A DNA stretch of 64,000 nt from Nageia nagi (GCA_050084985.1 JBITNC010000001.1:37324001-37388000); one strand, 5' to 3'; counted from the first letter of the stretch, positions 23,501 through 33,703 are shown. The notes: generated by a model from the sequence alone, not told the origin. Numbers and translations are program-made.

Positions 23501-24942
23501 TTAACGTCCATTGGTGATCTATGGGATGGACAACTATAGTAGGCCATTACATAGCATGTGAACCTTGAATGAATTTGATGGAATATATACCTTTCGATCG
23601 TCGTAAATGGTGATTTCTCATAATAAAAAAATTTTACCATCAAATTTGTAATAGTAGATTATTTGATTTACAAAATTAACAATATTTATGTTTTCAAGTT
23701 TTTGTGATGATAACATTTATTTATTATTAAATATTAATAATCATAATAATAAAATGTTATTGATATGAAAGTAAGTATTTTAATTTAAATTTAAAGTGTT
23801 TAGATATATTTTTGAATGTTTTTCTAGAAATATTTTGATTAATTTATTTTTCTCAAATCTTTCAATAGTGTATGGTTGTAAATTACAATTTCATTTTTTG
23901 AATGTGTAGAATCATTTTTGTCCCAAATTAATCAAACTTTTAAGTTGACTTTTATTGCTTTTCTCATATTGTAAGGTATTTTCCATATTTTATTTTACCC
24001 CAAATTAATCAAACTTTTAAGTTGCTTTTTATTCCTTTTTCTCATATTGTAAGGTATTTTCCATATTTTGGGTATCAACATAACTCAGTGTTAATCTTTG
24101 ACTTTCATATCCTACAAAGTATCTTGATTAATGGTCATTTTACATGGAATCAATTATTTGAGTATATCAAGTACTTTTATTTTTTAGTTGATCAAAATAT
24201 TTTTATTTTTGGTGATGGTAATTTGATAATATGGTGTTCGTATGTTTATTATGATAACTTGGTGGTAACAATCTGATATAGAAATCAATAGATGGAGAAA
24301 TATGTGAGGAGAGAATATGCAATACACTATTTTGTAATCTACTGGTGACACTCTAATACTCATCTATGATATGAGTTGTGGGTCTACAAACTAGCAATTT
24401 GATAATATAATGTTCATATATTACAACTAATCGATGAAAGATATGTATGATAAATATGGTGATTTTATACTAGTGTCATCTACTTTAATAGATTAACGAA
24501 AGACATGTTTGACAAATGATCTCATGATCTAGCATTCATTTATGAATTGACAATGACCAAAACCATGTATGATGGACAATCTAATGATGACAATCTCAAG
24601 CCAATGAATTTAAGAAAAGGATGCAAATTGGATATAGAAAATTTCAATATGAAATTTAATTGTAAATATTCAAAAATAATTTTCATTATTCATACCTTAT
24701 TAAAGTAATAACAACATCCATGAGAAATGAAATATCTCTTGTTTAACCTTCTTAACAAACTTCCTTGGGTGTTTCCATAAGGCCATGGCTCTCACCTTCA
24801 ACATGCATAAAGCTTTTGGAGGTAAAGAAGCCATAATTAAAAGGAGAAAAATTGTCTAAGGCAAAGTTAATGCTAAGTGTTTCAATAAGCGTAGGTTGTC
24901 TATTTTTCCACTTATATAAAAATTTATTTTCAAGTTGTTATA
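20556..24942. other. GLOX 3' flank and gene-free spacer
   Basis: No second gene was recognised. The first 250-300 bases are probably the GLOX 3' untranslated region; aataataat near 20728 is a weak poly(A)-signal candidate. A diverged direct repeat (cttgtaagatcaca) is at 21257 and 21502. From 22950 onward the sequence becomes very AT-rich. 23922-24070 is a two-copy tandem repeat. Open frames here are short and without motifs. Confidence 0.55.
23922..24070. repeat. Two-copy tandem repeat, unit about 75 bp
   Basis: The block starting cccaaattaatcaaactttt at 23922 starts again at 23998, with a few substitutions and a short length difference. It is non-coding. Confidence 0.9.
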
Positions 24943-24956
24943 TCCATTTGGATTTT
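24943..24956. repeat. LINE target-site duplication, left copy
   Basis: Reads tccatttggatttt and matches 33690-33703 at all 14 positions. The run of T continues into the LINE tail, so the true length is 12-14. Confidence 0.88.
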
Positions 24957-25329
24957 TTTTTGGATGAAAAGACTTTATATTAAATAAAATGCTTTATCAT
25001 ACAAAAGGGGCGGGTGGGATTGAGCACACCCCGATCGTCACACTAGCTTGATAAAAAAGCTAGGAAGCAGAAACAAAATCATACATGATCCAAATATTCA
25101 TCAAAAGAAAATGTCTCGAAGCTTTATCAGATACCCAGACTAAAAACAAATATAAAAATGCACTACTGAGAGCTCTCCACTGATAAGTAAGTCAATCCAC
25201 TGGAGGCCCATAGTTATGTGAGCGAGAAGCATCCTGAATCTGGTTGGGCAGTCTACTAGTAGAGCAGGGAGCATTGCACCAGTGATCCAACAAATTCCGT
25301 AAGTGCTGAACCTCAATATGTACCTTTTC

Positions 25330-26021
25330 TACTTGATTAAAAATCTGTAACAAACAATCATAAAAGACTATGTATTTATCAAAAAGAGAGAATACAGAAG
25401 AAGCTTCTTGTCTACCATAAATAATGTTATTTCAAGTCTTCCAGAGTTGAAAAAGTATACTGAGATGAAAAATATGCCAAACTTCTTGAAGAGGTTCTGA
25501 GAAATGAAGAGGATCCCCCAACAGAGCATGAACCCAAGTGCACGGAGTAGACAGAAAAGGGTTGAAAAAAGAGAGAATCGATATCCAGGCATCATGAGCT
25601 TTGTCACATGACCAGAAAACATGCAAAAAATCTTCTGGCTGATTGCAGAATGCACACAGAGGGTTAGGAACACCCAGATATTTTCTTCGAATACCAATAG
25701 GAAGACCTTGATGTAACAAACTCCAACCAAGAAAACTTTGTTTAGGCTCCAAGAAGGAAGACCAAACAACCTTAAATCTTAACTTCCAACGAGATTGAAC
25801 AGAGAATAAATCCCATCGGACATTAAGAGTATCAGCCATAGGGACATGAGGAGAAAGCAAAAAGTAGCCCATATGAGACTTATATTTATTCATCTGAATT
25901 CATTTAGGCCAAACCCAATCTGACCACCAGGGCTTTTGAAACTTCTTCCCAAGTTTAGTCCAGATAGATAGAGGAGTTCTGTCAATAAGATATTCAAAAG
26001 TATACTTATCATCTGCCTTGA
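25330..26021 (-). pseudogene. LINE ORF2 C-terminal part (zf-RVT)
   Basis: The continuation of ORF2 after the LTR insert. The reading SWDKFRELYN (29198-29240) passes through the TSD into YTFEYLIDRTPLS (25960-26000) without loss. 25432-25893 holds the zinc-binding domain found at the end of plant LINE RTs: FLGWSLLHQGLPIG, then CAFCNQPEDFLHVFWSCDKA with a Cys/His/Cys layout. The final residues end in a stop-containing stretch near 25200-25370, then the 3' UTR. Confidence 0.85.
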
Positions 26022-26026
26022 GATTA
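26022..26026. repeat. TSD GATTA, left copy
   Basis: Matches 29193-29197 exactly. Five-base duplications are the rule for Ty3 elements. Confidence 0.95.
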
Positions 26027-26516
26027 TGATGCATGCGTTGCCGGGGCCGTAACTTTTGATCCGGAGGTCGTTTTGCTTCGAAATTTAAACTGTGGCTTCG
26101 TGACGAAATTCCAGTTATGGTAGTTCGCTAGAACTGCCATACCCAAAAAGTGATATTTTTAGGGCCTGATTCATCCGTCTAAGGCCTGAAAAATAGGCTT
26201 TTTTTAGAGCACTCCTGATTTTTAGGCTTTTTTGCATGTTGCGCCTTTAGTAACTCTTGTTTTTCGTCTAGTTAAGGGTGGATATTTTAGATACTGCTTA
26301 ATTAGTGTAAGAGGGATGCGCATGCAAATTTTGGGCGCAATCCGACTCATTCTGGTTTTTTTGTTTTTTTTTGTGGCTATTTAAAGGGCATTGTATTCTC
26401 TTGGAGAGTATGTGGATTCAGGAATAAGGAGAGTGTTTTTTTGGTCTGAATTTCTTCTGTATGTTCTGTGACTGGAATTCAATTTCTGTTTTCCTGTTAT
26501 AGCTGAATTCACATCA
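26027..26516 (+). repeat. 5' LTR of young element
   Basis: 490 bp, begins TGATGCATGC and ends CACATCA. A TATTTAAA promoter-like box is at 26378-26385, with the likely transcription start about 30 bases downstream. It differs from the 3' LTR only by one extra T in each of two T runs (near 26356 and 26427). Confidence 0.95.
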
Positions 26517-26518
26517 TT

Positions 26519-26530
26519 TGGTATCAGAGC
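26519..26530 (+). other. Primer-binding site for initiator Met-tRNA
   Basis: TGGTATCAGAGC, two bases after the 5' LTR. It is an exact match to the usual plant site complementary to the 3' end of initiator methionine tRNA. Confidence 0.93.
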
Positions 26531-26561
26531 GGGTGTGATCTCGCTGGGAAAATTGAAGAAG

Positions 26562-28730
26562 ATGCCACCTAGGAGAGGAGGCAGAGCACCTAGAGGTGCC
26601 TATACTCAAATGAGTAGGCAGATCGAGGATCTGCAAGCCCAAATAACGCGACTAACTGGTGCAATTGAGCGCATGGCAGAGAGAAATATGAATACCCATC
26701 CAGATCCAAGATTTGATGGTGAAAGTACAGTTGATGAAGTTAGATCTGAGGTTCAGACGGATGCAGAACAAGAAGACCTAATGGGAGATGGTCAACGTTT
26801 TGAGAATCGGTTGATACGGGCTCTAGAAGGGCTTCAAAGAAATAGTGCCGGGATCAAAATTGAGATTCCTGAGTATGCTGGTGGATTAAAACCAGAGGAG
26901 TTGATCGATTGGATCAATAGCCTAGAAAAATATTTCGAATGGAGTAACATTGCTGAAGAAAAGAAGGTAAAGCTTGCATGCACGAAGTTGAAGGGACATG
27001 CATTAATTTGGTGGGATCACCTACAGAATACACGGCAAAGGGATGGCAAGGATAAGATCAGAGATTGGGCTAAAATGAAGAAGAAGCTAAAAGGGAAATT
27101 TGTACCTGTAGACTACTCCCAGACCTTATTTCGCCAATTCCAAAATTTGCGACAAAAGGAACGAAGCATTGAGGACTACACCAATGACTTCTATAAGCTT
27201 TCCATTCGAATAGAACCAAATGAAACAGAGGAGCAAAAGGCTGCAAGATATGTAAATGGTCTGAACTTTGTTATTCAAGATGAAATTAACATGCATCGCA
27301 CTCCTACTGTGGAGGATGCATATCAAATAGCCCTCAAGGCTGAGGAAAAATTGAGAAGGACCAATCGAGGAGGAAAGAAGGGATTCACACCTTCGGATCG
27401 GGGGCAAGAAGGATCTAATTTCTCCAAGGGAGAATCCTCCGTCCCCACTAAACAAGAAGAGGTAAACCAAAGTCAGAGAGGAAGAGGTAATGGAGGGGGT
27501 CGATCTACTACTGGCACACGGAAACCATTCATATGTTATAGATGTCATGAAGAAGGTCACAAGGCATCTGAATGTCCCACATATGATGCTGAAGAGAGGG
27601 GAAATGCTAGGGTTGCTCTAGTTGAAGAAGAAGAAGAAGAGGAGGTTGAAACAGAAGTTTCTGCAGATATGGGTGAGAACCTGATGATAAGAAGAAACCT
27701 GATTGTTCCAAGGGAGGAGAACATGCAAGCTGAGGATAGAGGTAATTGTTGGTTACGTACCAATATATTTCGTACAAGATGCACAACAGGCGGAAAGGTA
27801 TGTAACATGGTAATTGATGGTGGTAGTTGTGAAAACATGGTTTCTACTGTAATGGTTGATAAGTTGAAACTCAAATGTCAAAAGCACCCATGTCCATATC
27901 GTGTTTCATGGATCAAGAAGGGAAATGAGGTAACTATTGATAAGAGGTGTCTAGTAAATTTTTCCATTGGGAATACTTATAAAGATGAGGTATGGTGCGA
28001 TGTAATTCCCATGGATGCATGTCATATATTATTGGGGAGACCATGGCAGTTTGACAGGAAGACTCATCATGATGGAAGTAAGAACACTTACACATTTTGG
28101 AAAGATGGTGTAAAGGTGGTTCTTTTACCCCTTAAGGAAGAAGCCCAAGGACAGAGCCTTTTGACTGCAAAAAGATTTCTCACAGGAGCACATGAAGTTA
28201 GTTGGTGTTATGCACTACCTGCACAACAGGTAGAAACAAGGGAGGAGGTTCGGGCACAATTGCACAAGAATAATAGTCAGCATAAAACAGTAGCAGATAC
28301 ACATAGGCGAGAAAAGATTTTTCAGGAGGGCGACTTAGTGATGGTCCGCCTTCGTAAGGAGAAGTTTCCCAAAGGCACCTCTAATAAGTTGAAGCTGCAG
28401 AAGATTGGTCCATGCAGGATTCTGGAGAAAAGGAACAACAATGCATATAAGGCTACAACTCCAATACAACGGGAGCGACAAGTTCCTAAGAAAAAGAAGG
28501 AGCGCATTACACAGATTCTTGATCAGACAGTGTTCAACACGCGACATGGGAACTATACCAAGTACCTGGTACAATGGGAAGGGCTATCACCAGCAGATAA
28601 TACATGGGTTTCAGAGGGGGCAGTAAAGAGGATTGCTAATGATAAACTTCAGGAATTCAATAGCAGAACTCGCAGGAGCAGAGTTCCTTTCAACCAGAGG
28701 AGAATGATGCATGCGTTGCCGGGGCCGTAA
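26562..28730 (+). CDS. Gag-protease-integrase tail-chromodomain fusion protein
   Basis: An open frame of 722 residues from the first ATG (MPPRRGGRAPRG); the frame also runs back to a GTG at 26535, which is not a plant start. Domains: predicted coil 17-40 (MSRQIEDLQAQITRL); gag about 102-260 (IPEYAGG, WINSLEKYFEW, LIWWDHL); basic linker; CCHC knuckle 325-338 (CYRCHEEGHKASEC); acidic run; aspartic protease about 405-495 with IDGGSCENM at 418-426 and LGRPW near 490. At about residue 557 the frame jumps straight to the integrase C-terminal domain (EEVRAQLHKNN, GDLVMVRLRKEKFP, GPCRILEKR). A chromodomain-like segment follows at about 647-695 (YTKYLVQWEGL, NTWVSEGAVKRI). RT, RNase H and the integrase D,D-E core are missing. 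The last eight codons and the stop lie in the 3' LTR. Likely roles: particle formation, self-processing and possibly chromatin targeting. Confidence 0.93.
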   Translation: MPPRRGGRAPRGAYTQMSRQIEDLQAQITRLTGAIERMAERNMNTHPDPRFDGESTVDEVRSEVQTDAEQEDLMGDGQRFENRLIRALEGLQRNSAGIKIEIPEYAGGLKPEELIDWINSLEKYFEWSNIAEEKKVKLACTKLKGHALIWWDHLQNTRQRDGKDKIRDWAKMKKKLKGKFVPVDYSQTLFRQFQNLRQKERSIEDYTNDFYKLSIRIEPNETEEQKAARYVNGLNFVIQDEINMHRTPTVEDAYQIALKAEEKLRRTNRGGKKGFTPSDRGQEGSNFSKGESSVPTKQEEVNQSQRGRGNGGGRSTTGTRKPFICYRCHEEGHKASECPTYDAEERGNARVALVEEEEEEEVETEVSADMGENLMIRRNLIVPREENMQAEDRGNCWLRTNIFRTRCTTGGKVCNMVIDGGSCENMVSTVMVDKLKLKCQKHPCPYRVSWIKKGNEVTIDKRCLVNFSIGNTYKDEVWCDVIPMDACHILLGRPWQFDRKTHHDGSKNTYTFWKDGVKVVLLPLKEEAQGQSLLTAKRFLTGAHEVSWCYALPAQQVETREEVRAQLHKNNSQHKTVADTHRREKIFQEGDLVMVRLRKEKFPKGTSNKLKLQKIGPCRILEKRNNNAYKATTPIQRERQVPKKKKERITQILDQTVFNTRHGNYTKYLVQWEGLSPADNTWVSEGAVKRIANDKLQEFNSRTRRSRVPFNQRRMMHALPGP
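28215..28233. other. Short perfect inverted repeat at the internal deletion point
   Basis: CTACCTG, a CACAA loop, then CAGGTAG. It coincides with the place where protease-side sequence meets integrase-tail sequence in the fusion frame. Confidence 0.7.
28695..28704 (+). other. Polypurine tract
   Basis: CAGAGGAGAA-type purine run immediately before the TG of the 3' LTR, the usual plus-strand primer site. It is also coding, for the end of the fusion protein. Confidence 0.75.
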
Positions 28731-29192
28731 CTTTTGATCCGGAGGTCGTTTTGCTTCGAAATTTAAACTGTGGCTTCGTGACGAAATTCCAGTTATGGTA
28801 GTTCGCTAGAACTGCCATACCCAAAAAGTGATATTTTTAGGGCCTGATTCATCCGTCTAAGGCCTGAAAAATAGGCTTTTTTTAGAGCACTCCTGATTTT
28901 TAGGCTTTTTTGCATGTTGCGCCTTTAGTAACTCTTGTTTTTCGTCTAGTTAAGGGTGGATATTTTAGATACTGCTTAATTAGTGTAAGAGGGATGCGCA
29001 TGCAAATTTTGGGCGCAATCCGACTCATTCTGGTTTTTTGTTTTTTTTTGTGGCTATTTAAAGGGCATTGTATTCTCTTGGAGAGTATGTGGATTCAGGA
29101 ATAAGGAGAGTGTTTTTTGGTCTGAATTTCTTCTGTATGTTCTGTGACTGGAATTCAATTTCTGTTTTCCTGTTATAGCTGAATTCACATCA
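28705..29192 (+). repeat. 3' LTR of young element
   Basis: 488 bp, TG...CA, nearly identical to 26027-26516. Its first 26 bases contain the stop codon of the element's protein. The TATTTAAA box is at 29055-29062. Confidence 0.95.
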
Positions 29193-29197
29193 GATTA
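29193..29197. repeat. TSD GATTA, right copy
   Basis: Directly follows the CA end of the second LTR and equals 26022-26026. Confidence 0.95.
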
Positions 29198-32100
29198 TAC
29201 AACTCTCGAAACTTATCCCAAGAGAACCAAGATCTAGTTTGAGGATCATACAGGTCCAAGAAAGAGTCAATGCCTTTGCGATGAAATCTGAGAGCTCTAA
29301 TCCATTGAATTTGAGAAGGAAGTAACCCATTATCAATAATTATAGGGGACCACCATAGATTTAAAGAAGAGCAAGAAGCACCTGCCTTTCTATCACATCC
29401 TTTCCATGTCAACCATGGCTTTAAGGCCTCCCAAGCTTTCCATATACTCTTAACAACAAAAGAACCAGAAATTTTAAACTGCACAGGGGCAATGAGAATT
29501 GTATGAAGATTCATTCCTTTCCAAACCCTTTTGCCAAGGGGAGTACCTGTTGACATGCAATGTCTGACTAGGATTTTCCAAGCCTCATCCCCTTCCAAAG
29601 CTCGAATAACCATTTGGCACTTAAAGCAATCCCTTGTTTTTCACAATTAAACATTCCCATACCTCCAGTGGATCTGGTCATGCAGCAAGAATCCCAAGCA
29701 ACCCGATGGAAGCCTCTTTTTTGAGCATCTGAAGCCCAAATAAAATCCCTAAGCAGTCGATCAAGCCTATTATAGCAAGACTTAGCAGGCACCCAACAGG
29801 AGGAGTAATAGACATGGGTGGAAGCTAATATCTTGGAATAAATTTGAAATTTTCCTACAAGGGAAAGTTTCTTTGTGGACTAGTAGGCCAGCTTTTTTTC
29901 CACTTTTTGGACTACATCTTTCCATAGCTGAGTAGGGGAGGCTTCAAAAGCAAAGGGGATACCTAGAAACTTAAATGTTTCACCTGGTTGAATCCATTTC
30001 CATGAAAAATTAATAAGCCATTGAGGAATATCCTTAAAAGATTGTCTATAACAAGAAGTCTTATTCCATTGAATACTAGATCTAGAAGCTAAGCAAAAAG
30101 TGTTTAAACATTTAAGTGCAGTATTAAAAGACTGCTCATCTTCTGCCACAGTAAGAAAAGAATCATCTGCAAAATGCCCATTTAAAAGAGATTTATCTGA
30201 ATGAGGCAAAGCAATACCTTTGATCATTCCTTTGGAGGCTTGAAAGGCTAACAAATAGCTAAAAGCTTCAGCAGCTAAAATAAAAAGAGAAGGGGCTAAA
30301 GGACACCCTTGTCGTATAGAGCGAGCTAACTGGATGGACTGAGATTGAGCATTATTCATTGTTAAAATAGCAGAAGCATCTCTGAACAACATATTGATAG
30401 ATCTAAGAAAATAAGGACCAAATCCAAGAGCCTCCAACATGGCTAAAATGAACCTCCATTCAATACGATCATAGGCTTTTTCAAAGTCAATTTTAATAAA
30501 AAGAGCATCTTGTCCTGAAGATTGAGCCCATTGCATACCTTCCCAGACAGCAATAACATTATCAAGAATATATCTTCCTTGCACAAAACTAGTTTGCTCT
30601 GGTCGAACAATGAGAGGTAGCAGGGGACAAAGCTTAAGAGCTAAAGCTTTAGCAATGATTTTATAACTAACATTTAACAGAGTGATGGGTCTCCAATTTG
30701 TAATAATTTTTGGATCACCAGATTTTGGGATGAATTTGATATTACCTTTGTTGATTAAAGCTCCCAAAGAACCAATATGCATAGCTTCCTGATAAACATG
30801 TAAAAGATCAGGACCAACCATATCCCAAAAAGTTTTATAGAATTCACAAGGAAAACCATCAAGACCAGGAGTTTTGTCATTAGCCATATCAGATAAAGTA
30901 AGTTTCAACTCTTCTAAAGTTAAAGGAGAATCACAAAACTCTCTCTGATTAGTATTCAACTGCTGAGGTATGACATTGCAGCAATCATTAAGAGCTTGTT
31001 GGCTAGCTGTAGTAATAGGTTGGGAAGCAAAAACCTTCTCATAATGCTGAACAAAAGCTTGAACAATATCAGGGAAATTGGTGATTCTGTTACCATCATG
31101 CTGTAAAGCTTGAAATTAGGTAGTATGCAGGGGGGGTGCAATCTTTTGAAGAACTCTTTTGAGACTCTATCTCCCACCTTAAGCCATTTCAAGCGAGACT
31201 TAAGCTGAGCTCCTTTAGCTGCATAAACTTCTGCTTTTCTAATTTCATGTCTGAGAGCTGCAACATTAGCTTGAAGAGTAATATTAAAGGGATCAGCCTC
31301 AAGAGAGCGAGAAGCTCTAGCAAATTCAGTTCGAATGACAAGGTTGGACTTACATCTCCTTTTAGCAAACTCTGCTCCAATGGTTCTAAGAACTTTAGTA
31401 GTTCTTGAAATGGCATTATTCCACCAAGTGATCCAACCAGTCACACCAAGAGGCCGAGGGATAATATTCCAAATGCGAAAAATGTGCTCTTTCATAGAGG
31501 GACATGGCAACAAGGAAGTGTTCATATACCACTGAGGTTTGAAGATTCTTTCAGGAATATGATTGTATTTAATATTGAACATTATTGGAGCATGATCAGA
31601 TAGAGTAGTAGTTGGCACCACATAAATAGGAGGAGATTGGGATATAAGCTTCTCAAAATAAAAAGAATCTGATTCTGAAAGCATAGCTCTATCAAGCCTT
31701 TTCAAAACTTGATTATTTCCTGCTTGTAAATTAGACCAAGTAAACCAATGAGACTCTTGAAAATTTGCAGATGAGAAGGTAGAATTCGGATCATATAGGC
31801 TGAGCTTATTTTTAAGAAAAAACCAAGCTTCTCTTTCACCCAAATTCCAACGAAAAGGGTTATGACTTTATTTATCAACAAATTTTTCTACCATATTAAA
31901 GTCCCCACATAAGACCCAAGTTGCAAGAGGTAAGGAGAAAGCTAACCAACTCCACAGAGACCGCCTATCATGAGCATCATTTGAAGCATAAATATTAATA
32001 AGATCGAAAGTTTTACCATGCAACTCAAACAAAGTCCAAACCGCCTGATTTGAAGGGTCCACCCCCCAAGAAACCATATGTGATTGCCATTTTTGGGAAA

Positions 32101-32331
32101 TAAAAGTGACAGCACCACCAGAACCATTAACATGATTTGTATGAAAAAACTACCACTCTACCAGAGAAACTTACAGGTACACTCTAACAGAAAATCTATA
32201 ATTTTAACTTCTTGAAGGTAAACAAAATCAACACTACCAAACTGGAGATTGACATCAGCAATCTCATCTCGGACCGTATATTTACGGGATGGGTCCGTCA
32301 ACCCTCTTACATTCCATGAGAAAAAAATCAT
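29198..32331 (-). pseudogene. LINE ORF2 (endonuclease-reverse transcriptase), main part, broken
   Basis: Starts MIFFSWNVRGL at 32331. The apurinic-type endonuclease blocks follow: LQEVK (about 32220), GDFNM (about 31890) and SDHAPI (about 31590). The RT frame 29880-30959 is 359 residues and largely intact: DKTPGLDGFPCEFYK, NWRPITLLNVSYKII, IKIDFEKAYDRIEW, RQGCPLAPSLF and the catalytic FADD (family YADD/FADD). 29568-29792 continues with LLRDFIWASDAQKRGFHRVAW. Breaks are a stop at 29880 (probably TGG to TAG), a frameshift near 29600, and stops and frameshifts in the endonuclease. The C-terminal part lies beyond the LTR insert at 25368-26021. ORF2 normally nicks target DNA and primes cDNA synthesis. 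Confidence 0.92.
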
Positions 32332-33519
32332 GAGTTACTATGTAGGGTTTGAAGATCCATATCATCCCCCATGGAACCCATGTCCTGTAAAACTGCAAAT
32401 GCATTACCCTTCCTAAGTTTCTCATCAACCTGACATTTTTTCTCCAAAGGTCCTTCATAAGCTCCTCTTTGGGGACTACGAGATCGACCAACTTTATGAC
32501 CAAATATTCCTTCTATACCCTGGGAATAAGGAGTAGCAACAACAGTAGCAAAAGAAGGTCCTGACCATTCATTACGAATAGGTTGATTGGAAGAGGGGTT
32601 TTGATTCACAATAGTAACTTCTAGACCAGGAGGGCTTTCAGAGGAAGGAACTGGAGCAGGGTGGGATGATTGAGTGATAGATTCTTGTGGAACAAATTGG
32701 CGGTTATGACGGTTAGGAACCATTTTCCATTCCTTCTCCCCTTTAGAAGGATTTTGAGTTGATGCAACAGGTTTCTCCATAGAGACAGGTGATTTTGCTT
32801 TATGCTGGCTTGCCATGAGAGGGCAATCCCTAATCTTGTGAAGGGAAGATTGACATCGGAAACATGTGTCAGGTAAACCAATATACTAAACTTTTTGCAT
32901 AAGAGATTCATTTCCAATAACAATTTCAATTTCTTCTGGCCTATCCTTGGTGATATCAATTCTAACACAAACACGGCAAGAAGGCTGAGCTGAGAAAAAA
33001 TGTTCAGGCTCATAAACACACAAAAGTTCCAATTTGCTTAGCCATGGGTTTAAGAAAACTCCACATAGGAATAGGGAGGTTCGGAAACTCAATCCAAATA
33101 GGGACTTTCATTGCAGAATTTCGTTCTACAGAGAACTGGCTATTAAAAGGTTGAAGGATTAACAAGGAATTTTGAACTGTCCAAGGTCCTTTAGACAAGG
33201 CTTTCTATGCCTGAGAGACTTCAGCAAAACGAAAGAGAAAAAAACCCTTAGTCAAATTGCGAACATTCTCTACTTTAATACCATATGGGCCCCAAACCTG
33301 TTGAACCTAAGTACGTAGCATAGAATCATTGGGAATACGACCCAAAAAGTACCCAACCAGGGTATGAGACTCAAACCATTGACATGCAGACTTGAACTCA
33401 CTTACAGGAACCAAAAGCTTAGGAATAGAAGAGGTACCTCGTGCTCGACCTTTAGAAGGAATTTCCTTAGATGTTTCTTGATCACCATCACTCATACCAT
33501 CAACCGCTATCGAGGTCAT
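32328..33519 (-). pseudogene. LINE ORF1 (nucleic-acid-binding protein), broken
   Basis: ORF1 starts at the ATG ending at 33519 (MTSIAVDGMSDG) and stops at 32328. The middle matches the plant DUF4283 domain: LSKGPWTVQNSLLILQPFN and WIEFPNLPIPMW at 33060-33200. A CCHC knuckle, CFRCQSSLHKIRDC, lies at about 32825-32870, followed by a proline/serine-rich tail. This type of protein binds LINE RNA to form the transposition particle. Three in-frame stops are visible near 33303, 33208 and 32888; two look like CAG-to-TAG changes. A frameshift lies near 33050. The stop overlaps the ORF2 start by four bases. Confidence 0.85.
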
Positions 33520-33689
33520 TCTTAACCCAAATAGCTACTGCCAGAGGCAGCGAAATGACAACTACAAGCAATGCAAATTAATGTAGAGATCCCACAGTAT
33601 TCCAAATGAATGCAAAGTATGAAAACCAAGGCCAAACAACATGAACATGCAGGTAGCGGTAGCGCTCCAAACCCTAGTAGCCAGAGCTC

Positions 33690-33703
33690 TCCATTTGGAT
33701 TTT
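33690..33703. repeat. LINE target-site duplication, right copy
   Basis: Reads tccatttggatttt and marks the 5' end of the LINE, showing that the copy is not 5'-truncated relative to its insertion. Confidence 0.88.

Larger units (their letters stand above)
26027..29192 (+). mobile_element. Young non-autonomous Ty3 chromovirus-like LTR retrotransposon
   Basis: A complete 3166-bp element: LTR 26027-26516, PBS 26519-26530, one open frame 26562-28730, a purine-rich tract just before the second LTR, LTR 28705-29192, and a 5-bp TSD (GATTA). The two LTRs are identical except for two one-base differences in T runs. The coding part lacks RT, RNase H and the integrase core but joins gag-protease to the integrase tail in frame. 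Movement would require polymerase and integrase from a related full-length element. It inserted into the LINE in the opposite orientation. Confidence 0.95.
24957..33689 (-). mobile_element. Full-length L1-type LINE, split by an LTR element
   Basis: The LINE runs on minus from about 33689 (5' end) to a short A tail at 24957-24961. It is flanked by the 14-base duplication tccatttggatttt at 24943-24956 and 33690-33703; the exact 3' boundary is blurred by the A tail. Without the 3171-bp insert (26027-29197) it is about 5.56 kb, normal for a plant L1. It contains a 5' UTR (33520-33689), ORF1, ORF2 and a 3' UTR (24957-25200). Both ORFs carry stops and frameshifts, so it is dead. The insert was added after the LINE was already in place, because the LINE reading continues cleanly across it. 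Confidence 0.92.

Noticed and set aside
26519-26530. tRNA-like matches at the PBS sites
   Set aside because: Only 12 bases match a tRNA 3' end; no cloverleaf is present, so these are primer sites and not tRNA genes.
26535-26561. GTG start for the young element's protein
   Set aside because: Plant translation normally starts at ATG; the first in-frame ATG is at 26562.
32282-32503. Minus-strand open frame overlapping the end of LINE ORF1
   Set aside because: It is out of frame with both ORF1 and ORF2, which have clear domain evidence.
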